From Limnohabitans lacus (GTDB taxonomy: Bacteria > Pseudomonadota > Gammaproteobacteria > Burkholderiales > Burkholderiaceae_C), in contig NZ_JASGBH010000008.1 of NCBI RefSeq assembly GCF_030053395.1, positions 112,580 to 176,579 on the forward strand: a DNA stretch of 64,000 nucleotides, written 5' to 3'. Made by a program: the position numbers and the translations under genes. Shown here piece by piece: positions 47,881 to 57,187 of the stretch (the stretch's first letter is position 1; each line of letters begins with the position of its first letter). The notes under the pieces were generated by a model that saw only the letters and a list, made by a program, of their open reading frames with translations, was not told the DNA's origin and searched no databases.

Positions 47881-47927
47881 ATCGCCTCCTGGACTTGATT
47901 GTGCCGCAGTGGCAGGCATGCAAAACG

Positions 47928-49163
47928 CTAAGAAATCGCCTCGTCCAGCAACTCCACCCAATGCCGCACCGGCAAGCCGCTACCGCTTTGCAGGTGGGTG
48001 ATGCAGCCGATGTTGGCGCTGATCACGCCTTGCGGTTCCAGCGCATTCAGGTGGCCCAGTTTGCGGTCGCGCAGGGTTTTGGACAGCTCGGGGTTGAGCA
48101 CGCTGTAGGTGCCCGCTGAGCCGCAGCACAGGTGCGACTCGTTGGCGCTGACCTTGATCTGGAAGCCCAGGTCGGTCAGGTGCTTTTCCACGCCGCCTTT
48201 GAGTTGCTGGCCATGTTGTAGCGTGCAGGGCGGGTGGTAGGCCTGCAGGCCTGCGGCTTGCAGGGTTTCGGGTTTCAGCTTGTCCTTGAGCAGCGGCACC
48301 AACTCGGGCAGCAGCTCGCTCAGGTCGCGCGTCAGCGCGCCGATGCGGGCAGCTTTGTCGGCATACACCGGGTCGTCTTTGAGCACATGGCCGTAGTCTT
48401 TGACAATGACGCCGCAGCCCGAGGCGTTCATCACGATGGCTTCGACCTCGCCCGAGTCGACCAAGGGCCACCAAGCGTCGATGTTGGCACGCATGTGGTC
48501 TTTGCCGCCGTCGTGGTCATTCAGGTGGAACTTGACCGCACCGCAGCAACCGGCCTTGGGGGCGGTCACGGTCTGGATGCCTGCGGCGTCGAGCACGCGG
48601 GCGGTGGCGGTGTTGATGTTGGGACTCATGCTCGGCTGCACGCAACCGGCCAGCATCAGCACTTTGCGGGCGTGCTGGGCCGTGGGCCAGGCACCGGCGT
48701 TTTGTGGCGCAGGCACTTTGGCCTTGAGGCTGTCGGGCAGCAGGCCGCGCACCATCTGGCCCATCTTCATGGCGGGGGCAAACAGGGGCGAAGGCAGGCC
48801 TTCTTTGAGCGCCCAACGCACCAGCTTTTCGCCCACGGGGCGCTCGACTTTGGCGTCCACCAGCTTGCGGCCGATGTCCACCAAGTGGCCATATTGCACG
48901 CCGCTCGGGCAAGTGCTTTCGCAGTTGCGGCAGGTCAGGCACCGGTCCAGGTGTTGCTGGGTTTTGCGGGTGGGCGTTTGGCCTTCGAGCACCTGCTTCA
49001 TCAGGTAAATGCGGCCACGCGGGCCGTCGAGTTCGTCGCCCAGCAGTTGGTAGGTGGGGCACGTGGCGGTGCAAAAGCCGCAGTGCACGCACTTGCGCAA
49101 GATGGCTTCGGCCTCCAGGCCTTCGGGCGTGTTTTGGTATTCGGGGGCGAGGTGGGTTTGCAT
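47928..49163 (-). CDS. glcF: Glycolate oxidase iron-sulfur subunit
   Basis: A 411-residue iron-sulfur subunit passing electrons from glycolate oxidation to the quinone pool. Two [4Fe-4S] motifs are at Cys25-28-31-35 (CVHCGFCTATCP) and Cys75-78-81-85 (CLTCRNCESTCP), and two CCG domains follow (GCCGAVKFH; CCGSAGTYS). It lies twelve bases after glcE. GAGG precedes the ATG. Confidence 0.93.
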   Translation of the reverse strand: MQTHLAPEYQNTPEGLEAEAILRKCVHCGFCTATCPTYQLLGDELDGPRGRIYLMKQVLEGQTPTRKTQQHLDRCLTCRNCESTCPSGVQYGHLVDIGRKLVDAKVERPVGEKLVRWALKEGLPSPLFAPAMKMGQMVRGLLPDSLKAKVPAPQNAGAWPTAQHARKVLMLAGCVQPSMSPNINTATARVLDAAGIQTVTAPKAGCCGAVKFHLNDHDGGKDHMRANIDAWWPLVDSGEVEAIVMNASGCGVIVKDYGHVLKDDPVYADKAARIGALTRDLSELLPELVPLLKDKLKPETLQAAGLQAYHPPCTLQHGQQLKGGVEKHLTDLGFQIKVSANESHLCCGSAGTYSVLNPELSKTLRDRKLGHLNALEPQGVISANIGCITHLQSGSGLPVRHWVELLDEAIS

Positions 49164-49175
49164 GAAAGGGTCGCC

Positions 49176-50333
49176 TCAGAACGTGTGCATGCGACCGGTG
49201 GCGAACACGCCTTTGGGGTCGAATTGCTGTTGCAGCTTTTGCTGGATGCGCTCTTGCACGGCGTCCAGCGGGGTGTTCACACCGGCGATTTTGTCCACCT
49301 CGGCATGGGTGGCGCTGGCGCGGAACAAGGTGGCGTGACCGCCGACCGATTGCGCCAGTTCGCGCAGCGGCACCGCCGCCGAGGCCGGGGCCCACAGCCA
49401 ACGCTGCGCACCTTGCCACTCGATGTACTGGGAGGGATGGTCCAGGCCGGGCACATCCAGCACCGGTGCGGTCTGCGGTACCGACAAGCGCCACAGGCAG
49501 GCGTCGGGCGCGGGGGCTTCAAAGAAGGGCAAGGTTTGCTCGCCGCTGGCACGCCAATCGGCAGCGGCTTCGCTGTTGTCCATCACGGTGACTTGGGCGC
49601 CGTGAGCCACAGCGTCGGCCGCCATGCGCGTCGTGGCCGACTGGACGGCCGCCACCGCACCGCGCAGGCGGACAAACAAATAGTCGGCCACGGGCTGGGC
49701 GGTGGTGTCGCGCACCCAGGCGCTGGCGTTCAAGGGCAATGGCTGACCGCCCCAGCGGTGCAGCAAATCGAGGGCCGTTTTTTGCGGCAGGCCCGCGCAC
49801 ATGAGCGTGGCCTCGGCCGGGGCCACGGGCAAGACCTTCAGGCTGACTTCGGTGATCAGGCCCAGCGTGCCCCAGCTACCGGCCATCAGGCGGCTCACGT
49901 CGTAACCGGCCACGTTCTTCATGACCTGGCCGCCAAAGGTCAGGTGCTCACCCAGACCGTTGATGAAGCGGGCGCCCAAAACATAATCGCGCACCGCGCC
50001 AGCGGTGGCGCGGGCCGGGCCGCTCAGGCCTGCGGCCACCATGCCGCCCACCGTTGCGCCTTCGCCAAAGTGCGGCGGCTCAAACGCCAGGCACTGGCCC
50101 TTTTCGGCCAAAGCGGCCTCCAGCTCGGCCAGCGGCGTGCCGCCGCGCACCGTGACCACCAACTCGCTGGGCTCGTAACTGACGATGCCCCGGTAGCCCC
50201 GGGTGTCGAGCACATCGCCCGTGAGGCTTTGGCCCCAAAAATCTTTGCTGCCGCCGCCGCGCAAACGCAGCACACGGCCATCCGCACCCGCCTGGCGCAC
50301 GGCGTCGATGAGGGAATTGAGTTGAGCTTCCAT
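49176..50333 (-). CDS. glcE: Glycolate oxidase FAD-binding subunit GlcE
   Basis: A 385-residue FAD-linked subunit. The PP-loop domain opens with LRLRGGGSKDFWGQ and continues with VTVRGGTPLAELEAALAEKGQCLAFEPPHFGEGATVGGMVAAGLSG, the VAO-family FAD site. It lacks the catalytic substrate domain, which is in GlcD; no glcD gene is in the window. A TACCAT box lies eight bases before the ATG without a ribosome binding site. Confidence 0.9.
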   Translation of the reverse strand: MEAQLNSLIDAVRQAGADGRVLRLRGGGSKDFWGQSLTGDVLDTRGYRGIVSYEPSELVVTVRGGTPLAELEAALAEKGQCLAFEPPHFGEGATVGGMVAAGLSGPARATAGAVRDYVLGARFINGLGEHLTFGGQVMKNVAGYDVSRLMAGSWGTLGLITEVSLKVLPVAPAEATLMCAGLPQKTALDLLHRWGGQPLPLNASAWVRDTTAQPVADYLFVRLRGAVAAVQSATTRMAADAVAHGAQVTVMDNSEAAADWRASGEQTLPFFEAPAPDACLWRLSVPQTAPVLDVPGLDHPSQYIEWQGAQRWLWAPASAAVPLRELAQSVGGHATLFRASATHAEVDKIAGVNTPLDAVQERIQQKLQQQFDPKGVFATGRMHTF

Positions 50334-50425
50334 GGGCAAAGATGGTAACCCCCGGCCTCTGGCGGGCGCGTGAAGATTTTTAACGGGGGGGTTGTGGGAA
50401 ATTACCGCAGCAACACCCCAGAGCC

Positions 50426-51367
50426 TCAAGACTTGAAGAAATTCACCCCCAAGCCCGCCACCTCCACCCGCATCGCAAACACACAGCCCGCATAGGGGTG
50501 CAATGCCAGCTCTTGGGCGCTGCGGCCCTGGCGGGAGGTGGTGATGAACAGGGTTTTGAGGTCTGGCCCGCCAAAGCAGGGCATGGTGGGGCATGGCACG
50601 GGGGTGCGCACTTCGGCCAGCACCTGGCCTGCGGGCGACAGGCGCAAGAGGCGTTGGCCTTCGTATTGGGCGCTCCAGTAGCAGCCTTCGCTGTCCACGG
50701 CGGCGCCATCGGGGCGGCCACCATACAAGGGCGCATCGGGGGTGTCGCTGCCCCAAGTCCAGCCAGCGGGCTTGGGGGCCATTTGGTGGAACACGCGCTT
50801 GGCACTCAGCACTCCGGTGGCCGCATTCGAGTCAAACGCCCGCACTTGGTGGGCGGCGGTGTCGGCCCAATAGGCGGTGCGGCCATCCGGTGACCAGGCC
50901 AGGCCGTTGGCGGTCACCACGCCGTCTTTCATGGGGTGCAGCCCCTGGCCGTCCAGCATGTACAAAACGCCCAGCGCTTGGTCTTTGGGTTCGTACAAAC
51001 TGCCCGCCCAAAAGCGACCTTGCGCGTCGCATTTGCCGTCATTGAAGCGCAGCTTGGCGGTGTCGTAAGGTGCCGCAGCCAGTTGTTGCAGCGGGCCACC
51101 CCAGCTTTTGCCCAAGTAGATGCCGTCGCGCAGCGCAACGATCAAGCCGCCGCCTTGCACCGGCGCGATGCAGCCGGGCTCTTCGCGCATGGGCCAGTAT
51201 TCGACATCGCCTTGCGGCTGCATGAGCCCCTGAAAAGCCAGCCGAGCCAGCCTGCGGCCGGGGATGTCAACCCAGTACAGACGGTTTTCTTGCGGGTGCC
51301 AAAACGGCGATTCGCTCAGGCCGTCGGGCACGGTGGTGACGGCGGACCAGGAGGGTGTGGTGTTCAT
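50426..51367 (-). CDS. SMP-30/gluconolactonase family protein
   Basis: A 313-residue six-bladed beta-propeller lactonase. The metal-binding glutamate is in SESPFWHPQENRLYWVDI, and later aspartate/asparagine ligands lie in FNDGKCDAQGRFWAG and VTANGLAWSPDGRTAYWAD. It hydrolyses sugar lactones in oxidative sugar pathways. A CACAAT box lies six bases before the ATG at 51367 with no ribosome binding site, and a 16-base palindrome (51389-51404) lies just upstream. Confidence 0.9.
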   Translation of the reverse strand: MNTTPSWSAVTTVPDGLSESPFWHPQENRLYWVDIPGRRLARLAFQGLMQPQGDVEYWPMREEPGCIAPVQGGGLIVALRDGIYLGKSWGGPLQQLAAAPYDTAKLRFNDGKCDAQGRFWAGSLYEPKDQALGVLYMLDGQGLHPMKDGVVTANGLAWSPDGRTAYWADTAAHQVRAFDSNAATGVLSAKRVFHQMAPKPAGWTWGSDTPDAPLYGGRPDGAAVDSEGCYWSAQYEGQRLLRLSPAGQVLAEVRTPVPCPTMPCFGGPDLKTLFITTSRQGRSAQELALHPYAGCVFAMRVEVAGLGVNFFKS

Positions 51368-51388
51368 GCGGGCATTGTGCCGCCCAGT

Positions 51389-51404
51389 GACAGGATTTCC
51401 TGTC
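51389..51404. promoter_or_regulatory. Palindromic candidate operator
   Basis: GACAGGATTTCCTGTC is a palindrome with seven-base arms, placed at the -25 to -35 position of the SMP-30 promoter. It could bind a repressor; no partner regulator is adjacent. Confidence 0.35.
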
Positions 51405-51433
51405 CCGAGGGGGTTTTGGTACCCCAAATGAAA

Positions 51434-51490
51434 CAGCCCGCAGGGCGCGAAGCGCTGCGGGCTGAGTGAGGCGGTGACGGGTGTCACCGC
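51434..51490 (-). terminator. Tandem hairpins after amtB
   Basis: In minus-strand order the first hairpin is 51490-51471 (GCGGTGAC/GTCACCGC, eight bases), overlapping the region just after the amtB stop. The second is 51464-51434 (CAGCCCGCA/TGCGGGCTG plus inner GCGC/GCGC), followed by TTTCATTT. Together they form a likely transcription stop for the porin-glnK-amtB operon. Confidence 0.65.
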
Positions 51491-51506
51491 TTGAGAGACC
51501 TCGGAA

Positions 51507-53045
51507 TCAACCGTGGTAGGCCGACTCGCCGTGCGAGGAGATGTCCAGACCTTCGCGCTCTTCTTCTTCCGAGACGCGCAGACCGATGGTCATGTCGACG
51601 ATCTTGTAGGCCGCCACAGAGACCACACCCGACCAGACGATGGTCAGCAGCACAGCCTTGGCTTGGATCCACACTTGTGCAGCGATGGAGTAAGCGTCTG
51701 CAGTGACCATGGACACGGTGACCCAGTCGCCCACGGCGCTGGGGCCGCCCAAGGCTGGCGAGTTGAACACGCCAGTCAGCAAGGCACCCAAGATACCGCC
51801 GACGCCGTGCACACCGAAGACGTCCAAGGAGTCGTCAGCGCCCAGCAATTTCTTCAGGCCGTTGACACCCCACAGGCAGGCGAAACCAGCGATGAAACCG
51901 ATGATCACGCCACCGCCGATGCCGACATTGCCAGCGGCTGGCGTGATGGCGACCAAGCCAGCCACCGCACCAGAAGCGGCGCCCAACATAGAGGCTTTGC
52001 CACGCATCAGGGCTTCACCCAGGCACCAAGCGATCACAGCAGCGGCCGTCGCCATCATGGTGTTGATGAAGGCCAGGGCTGCGAAACCGTTGGCTTCCAG
52101 GGCAGAACCTGCGTTGAAACCGAACCAACCCACCCACAGCAAGGCGGCACCGACCATGGTCAATGTCAGGCTGTGAGGCGCCATGGATTCACGGCCGTAA
52201 CCAACGCGTTTGCCGATCATGAAAGCACCGACCAGACCAGCCACAGCGGCGTTGATGTGCACCACGGTACCGCCAGCGAAGTCCAGCGCACCCCACTGCC
52301 ACAGCAAGCCCGCTTTGGAAGTCATTTCGTCCACAACTTCTTTGGAAGCGTAAGCGTCAGGACCCATCCAGAACCAGACCATGTGGGCGATCGGCAGGTA
52401 GCTGAAGGTGAACCACAGCACCATGAAAGCCAGCACAGCAGAGAACTTCACACGCTCGGCAAAGGCACCCACGATCAGGGCGCAAGTGATGCCGGCAAAA
52501 GTGGCTTGGAAGGCAGCGAACACGACTTCAGGAATGTAGACACCCTTGGAGAAGGTGGCCGCATTGGCGAAGGTGCCGGCAGCGTTGTCCCAGATGCCCT
52601 TCATGAAGAGGCGGTCCGTGCCACCGATGAAGGCATTGCCTTCGGTGAACGCGAAGCTGTAGCCGTAGATGAACCAGAGCACCAAGATCAGCGAGAAGGT
52701 GACCATGACTTGCATGAGCACCGACAGCATGTTCTTGCTGCGGACCAGGCCGCCGTAGAACAAGGCCAGGCCAGGCACGGCCATCATCAAGACCAACAAG
52801 GTGGACAACATCATCCAGCCGGTGTCGCCTTTGTTGGGCACAGGCACTGCAGCAGCTTCTGCCGGAGCAGCTTCTGCCGCAGCCGCAGGTGCGGGTGCTG
52901 CAGCCGGAGCCGCAGCAGGGGCCTTGGCTTCAGCAGCAGGGGCAGCAGCAGCGGGCGCAGTTTGGGCCAGGGCCAAAGAGCCCGCACCCAACAGGCCAAA
53001 GCCAAGGGACAAGCCCAAGGCCAACGACGCGAGTAGCTTTTTCAT
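51507..53045 (-). CDS. amtB: Ammonium transporter AmtB
   Basis: A 512-residue Amt channel with eleven membrane helices. LALFYGGLVRSKNMLS opens the transport core, and DFAGGTVVHINAAVAGLVGAFMIGKR and GVHGVGGILGALLTGVF carry the twin histidines. The signal peptide is followed by an unusual 45-residue Ala/Pro/Glu-rich spacer before the first core helix. It lies 22 bases after glnK, whose product plugs the channel when nitrogen is plentiful. Confidence 0.95.
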   Translation of the reverse strand: MKKLLASLALGLSLGFGLLGAGSLALAQTAPAAAAPAAEAKAPAAAPAAAPAPAAAAEAAPAEAAAVPVPNKGDTGWMMLSTLLVLMMAVPGLALFYGGLVRSKNMLSVLMQVMVTFSLILVLWFIYGYSFAFTEGNAFIGGTDRLFMKGIWDNAAGTFANAATFSKGVYIPEVVFAAFQATFAGITCALIVGAFAERVKFSAVLAFMVLWFTFSYLPIAHMVWFWMGPDAYASKEVVDEMTSKAGLLWQWGALDFAGGTVVHINAAVAGLVGAFMIGKRVGYGRESMAPHSLTLTMVGAALLWVGWFGFNAGSALEANGFAALAFINTMMATAAAVIAWCLGEALMRGKASMLGAASGAVAGLVAITPAAGNVGIGGGVIIGFIAGFACLWGVNGLKKLLGADDSLDVFGVHGVGGILGALLTGVFNSPALGGPSAVGDWVTVSMVTADAYSIAAQVWIQAKAVLLTIVWSGVVSVAAYKIVDMTIGLRVSEEEEREGLDISSHGESAYHG

Positions 53046-53067
53046 TTTCAACTCTCTTTCTGGTCGA

Positions 53068-54190
<1,123 letters not shown>

Positions 54191-54230
54191 AGTGGACTCC
54201 GGTGAAAAGTTGTTGAGGACGTACCTGTCA

Positions 54231-54246
54231 AGCACAGACCGTGCCA
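54231..54246 (-). promoter_or_regulatory. Sigma-54 promoter for porin-glnK-amtB
   Basis: On the minus strand TGGCACGGTCTGTGCT matches the -24/-12 consensus TGGCACG-N4-TTGCW at all but one position, with correct GG-to-GC spacing. It lies 40 bases upstream of the porin ATG. Confidence 0.8.
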
Positions 54247-54327
54247 GCCTGCGATAGGCCTGTGATTGGGGCATTTCCCAGTGCTTTGCCGCTCTGCGCA
54301 TGCTTGAATGGCATTGAAACAAGATGC

Positions 54328-54377
54328 GCACGCCACGTCAGCGTGCACGCACACAAACCATGCACCAACATGGGGCA
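54328..54377. promoter_or_regulatory. NtrC-like enhancer sites
   Basis: Two palindromes lie 80-145 bases upstream of the sigma-54 promoter: GCACGC-N7-GCGTGC (54328-54346) and TGCACCAACATGGGGCA (54361-54377). The second matches the E. coli glnA NtrC site at 14 of 17 positions. They overlap the leader of comM. Confidence 0.65.
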
Positions 54378-54387
54378 GGGAGGAAAA

Positions 54388-55920
54388 ATGAGTCTTTCTT
54401 TGGTGCACAGCCGTGCATTGGTCGGACTGCAGGCGCCTGCGGTCACCGTCGAGGTGCATCTGGCCAACGGCCTGCCCAGCTTCACTTTGGTGGGGCTGGC
54501 CGATGTGGAGGTCAAAGAGGCCCGCGAGCGGGTGCGCTCGGCCTTGCAAAACAGCGGGCTGGATTTCCCGCACAACAAACGCATCACCGTGAATCTGGCC
54601 CCGGCCGATCTGCCCAAGGACTCGGGCCGCTTGGACTTGCCCATTGCGCTGGGCATTTTGGCGGCCAGTGGGCAGGTCGATGCCAGCAAGCTGTCTGGAC
54701 ACGAATTTGCCGGTGAACTCTCTTTGTCGGGCGAGCTGCGCCCGGTGCGCGGGGCTTTGGCCATGAGCCTGGCCCTGCGCCAGCAGCAGGTGCTCACCCG
54801 CTTGGTGCTGCCGCCGGGCAGCGCCGAAGAGGCCGCCCTGGTGCCCGATGCGGAAGTCTTTCGCGCCCAGCACTTGCTGGACGTGGTGCAACAGTTTTTA
54901 CCGCCCTCTACCGAGCCGCCGCCCGAGCCCGGCGAGGGCTGGACCCGCTTGAGCGCACAAGCGCCAGCAGACGCGCCCCGCTATGCCGACCTGGCCGACG
55001 TGAAGGGGCAAGCCGGGGTCAAACGGGTGCTGGAGATCGCCGCTGCGGGCGGCCATTCGCTGCTGATGGTCGGGCCGCCCGGCTCGGGCAAGTCGATGCT
55101 GGCGCAGCGCTTTGCCGGTTTGCTGCCGCCCATGTCGGTCGAAGACGCACTGGAGGCGGCGGCATTGGCCAGCCTGGCGGGCCGCTTTGATCTTTCGCGT
55201 TGGGCGCAAAGGCCCACCGGCCAGCCGCACCACTCGGCCAGCGCGGTGGCCTTGGTGGGTGGCGGCTCGCCGCCACGCCCGGGCGAGATTTCGCTGGCGC
55301 ACCACGGGGTGCTGTTTCTGGACGAGTTGCCAGAATTCCCCCGTGCAGCCCTTGAAGCGCTGCGCGAACCGCTGGAGACCGGCACCATCACCATCGCACG
55401 GGCAGCCAGACGGGCCGAGTTCCCGGCGCGCTTTCAGCTGATCGCGGCCATGAACCCCTGCCCTTGCGGCTATTTGGGCAGCGCCACACGGGCTTGCCGC
55501 TGCTCACCCGACCAGGTCAGCCGCTATCAGGGCAAGCTCAGTGGGCCGCTGCTCGACCGCATCGACCTGCACATTGAAGTGCCCAGCCTGCCCGCGCAAG
55601 ACTTGCTGAACGCACCACCGGGCGAAAGCACTTCAGAGATCGCCGCCCGCAGTCTGGTGGCACGACAGCGGGCACAGGCCCGACAAGGCTGCGCCAACGC
55701 CGCCTTGCAAGGCCAAGCCATCGATGCAGAGGCCCATCTGAGCGAAGGCGCTGCGGCCTTGCTGCAAAAAGCCGCCACCAAGTTGGGATGGAGCGGCCGC
55801 AGCACGCACCGCAGCCTGAAGGTGGCCCGCACCATCGCCGACCTGGCGGGCAGCCCAACCATTGAGCCTGCCCACGTGGCCGAAGCGGTGCAATACCGGC
55901 GGGTGCTGAAAGAACAGTGA
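54388..55920 (+). CDS. comM: YifB/ComM family AAA ATPase
   Basis: A 510-residue Mg-chelatase-like ATPase; in natural competence ComM is a branch-migration helicase that extends recombination. The N-terminal ChlI-like domain (GLPSFTLVGLADVEVKEARERVRSAL) is followed by Walker A GPPGSGKSML, Walker B LFLDELPEF and a C-terminal Mg-chelatase domain with cysteines (CPCGYLG, CRCSPDQ). ATG 54388 follows AGGAAAA. Neighbouring competence genes are not seen. Confidence 0.93.
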   Translation: MSLSLVHSRALVGLQAPAVTVEVHLANGLPSFTLVGLADVEVKEARERVRSALQNSGLDFPHNKRITVNLAPADLPKDSGRLDLPIALGILAASGQVDASKLSGHEFAGELSLSGELRPVRGALAMSLALRQQQVLTRLVLPPGSAEEAALVPDAEVFRAQHLLDVVQQFLPPSTEPPPEPGEGWTRLSAQAPADAPRYADLADVKGQAGVKRVLEIAAAGGHSLLMVGPPGSGKSMLAQRFAGLLPPMSVEDALEAAALASLAGRFDLSRWAQRPTGQPHHSASAVALVGGGSPPRPGEISLAHHGVLFLDELPEFPRAALEALREPLETGTITIARAARRAEFPARFQLIAAMNPCPCGYLGSATRACRCSPDQVSRYQGKLSGPLLDRIDLHIEVPSLPAQDLLNAPPGESTSEIAARSLVARQRAQARQGCANAALQGQAIDAEAHLSEGAAALLQKAATKLGWSGRSTHRSLKVARTIADLAGSPTIEPAHVAEAVQYRRVLKEQ

Positions 55921-55955
55921 CAGCCCGGGGCCCCAGGCCTTCGGATAATGGGGCG

Positions 55956-57179
55956 ATGCACAGCACACGGACCCGCCACTTCTTATCAGCACCATCGGCT
56001 TTGGGTTCTTTCAGTGTTTGGCTGTCGCTGCCCCAGCTCATCACCTGGGGCAGCGTGTTCTACACCTTCTCTTTGCTCATGACGCCCCTGGAAGTCGAGC
56101 TGGGCATGGGGCGGGCCGAGTCGTCGCTGGCCTTCAGCCTGGCCTTGCTGGCCGAGGGTTTGATGGCCTATCTGGTGGGCCGCTGGATCGACCGAGGCCA
56201 TGAGCGCAAGGTCATGACCCTGGGCTCGGTCTGGGTGGGCTTGGGCCTGCTGGCGCACAGCCAAGTGCAGTCGGTGGCCGCTTATTACGCCGTGTGGGTG
56301 TGGTTGGGCCTGGGGCTTTCGGCCACGCTTTACACGCCGGTGTTTGCCGTCGTCACACGGCGCTTTGCGCAGGACTTTCGCCGCGCCATCATCACCTTGA
56401 CCTTTTTGGGCGGACTGGCCAGCACGGTGTTCATCCCGCTGGCGAGCTGGTGGATTGAGCTGTGGGGTTGGCGCCAAGCCTTGTGGGCCCTGGCAGCTTT
56501 GCAGCTGCTGGTGTGCGCCCCACTGCATGCCTGGCTGCTGCAAGATGCCCCGAAAAAAGCAACTGGCCTACACAGCACGCACGCCGACACGCCCTCTGTG
56601 CGCGCCCATTTGCGCCAAGCGCCCTTTTGGCTGCTGGCCGCGTTTTCCATCTTCATGATGGCGGTGACCTCTGCGCTGCCCGCCCACATGATCGCATTGC
56701 TGCAAGAGGCACATTTGCCCCCCGCTTGGGTGATCGCCATCCCGGCGGCCATTGGCGTGATCCAGGTGGTGGGTCGCTTGGTGCTGTTTGTCTTCGAGCG
56801 TTATTGGGATGTGCACACCGCCAACCGCTGGATCCCCACGCTGATCCCCATGAGCCTGATGGCGCTGTTGATCGGCGGCTTCAACCCCGTGGCTTCGCTG
56901 GTGTTTGTGGTGCTGTACGGCCTGGGCAATGGCATGAACACCATCGTCAAAGGCACGGCCATGGCGCAGTACGTGAGCCAAGCCCATGTGGGCCAGCTCA
57001 ATGGCTTGCTGGGCTTGCCCATTGCGCTGGCCCGCGCCGCAGCGCCTTTGGTGCTCGGCTTGCTGTGGTCACCCGAAAACGGTTACACGCTGGCGCTGTG
57101 GTGGTTGCTGCTGGCCAGCCTGCTGGGTTCGGCGGCATTGTGGGCCGCGCAGCGCCACGCCCTGAAAGCGCGTCGCTGA
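55956..57179 (+). CDS. MFS transporter
   Basis: A 407-residue major facilitator superfamily protein with twelve hydrophobic segments. LVGRWIDRGHERKVM is the loop motif. It resembles the monocarboxylate/oxalate-formate type antiporters (GSVFYTFSLLMTPLEVELGMGR). The substrate is unknown. A GATAAT box lies six bases before the ATG with no ribosome binding site. It lies 35 bases after comM. Confidence 0.86.
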   Translation: MHSTRTRHFLSAPSALGSFSVWLSLPQLITWGSVFYTFSLLMTPLEVELGMGRAESSLAFSLALLAEGLMAYLVGRWIDRGHERKVMTLGSVWVGLGLLAHSQVQSVAAYYAVWVWLGLGLSATLYTPVFAVVTRRFAQDFRRAIITLTFLGGLASTVFIPLASWWIELWGWRQALWALAALQLLVCAPLHAWLLQDAPKKATGLHSTHADTPSVRAHLRQAPFWLLAAFSIFMMAVTSALPAHMIALLQEAHLPPAWVIAIPAAIGVIQVVGRLVLFVFERYWDVHTANRWIPTLIPMSLMALLIGGFNPVASLVFVVLYGLGNGMNTIVKGTAMAQYVSQAHVGQLNGLLGLPIALARAAAPLVLGLLWSPENGYTLALWWLLLASLLGSAALWAAQRHALKARR

Positions 57180-57187
57180 CCGACCCC

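Noticed and set aside
48234..50348. 704-codon plus-strand open frame opposite glcE and glcF
   Set aside because: Spans two real genes on the other strand, which no single real gene would do; shadow of GC-rich coding.
52801..53005. Repetitive Ala codons as a tandem-repeat locus
   Set aside because: The repeats are imperfect coding for an Ala/Pro spacer in AmtB, not a DNA repeat array.
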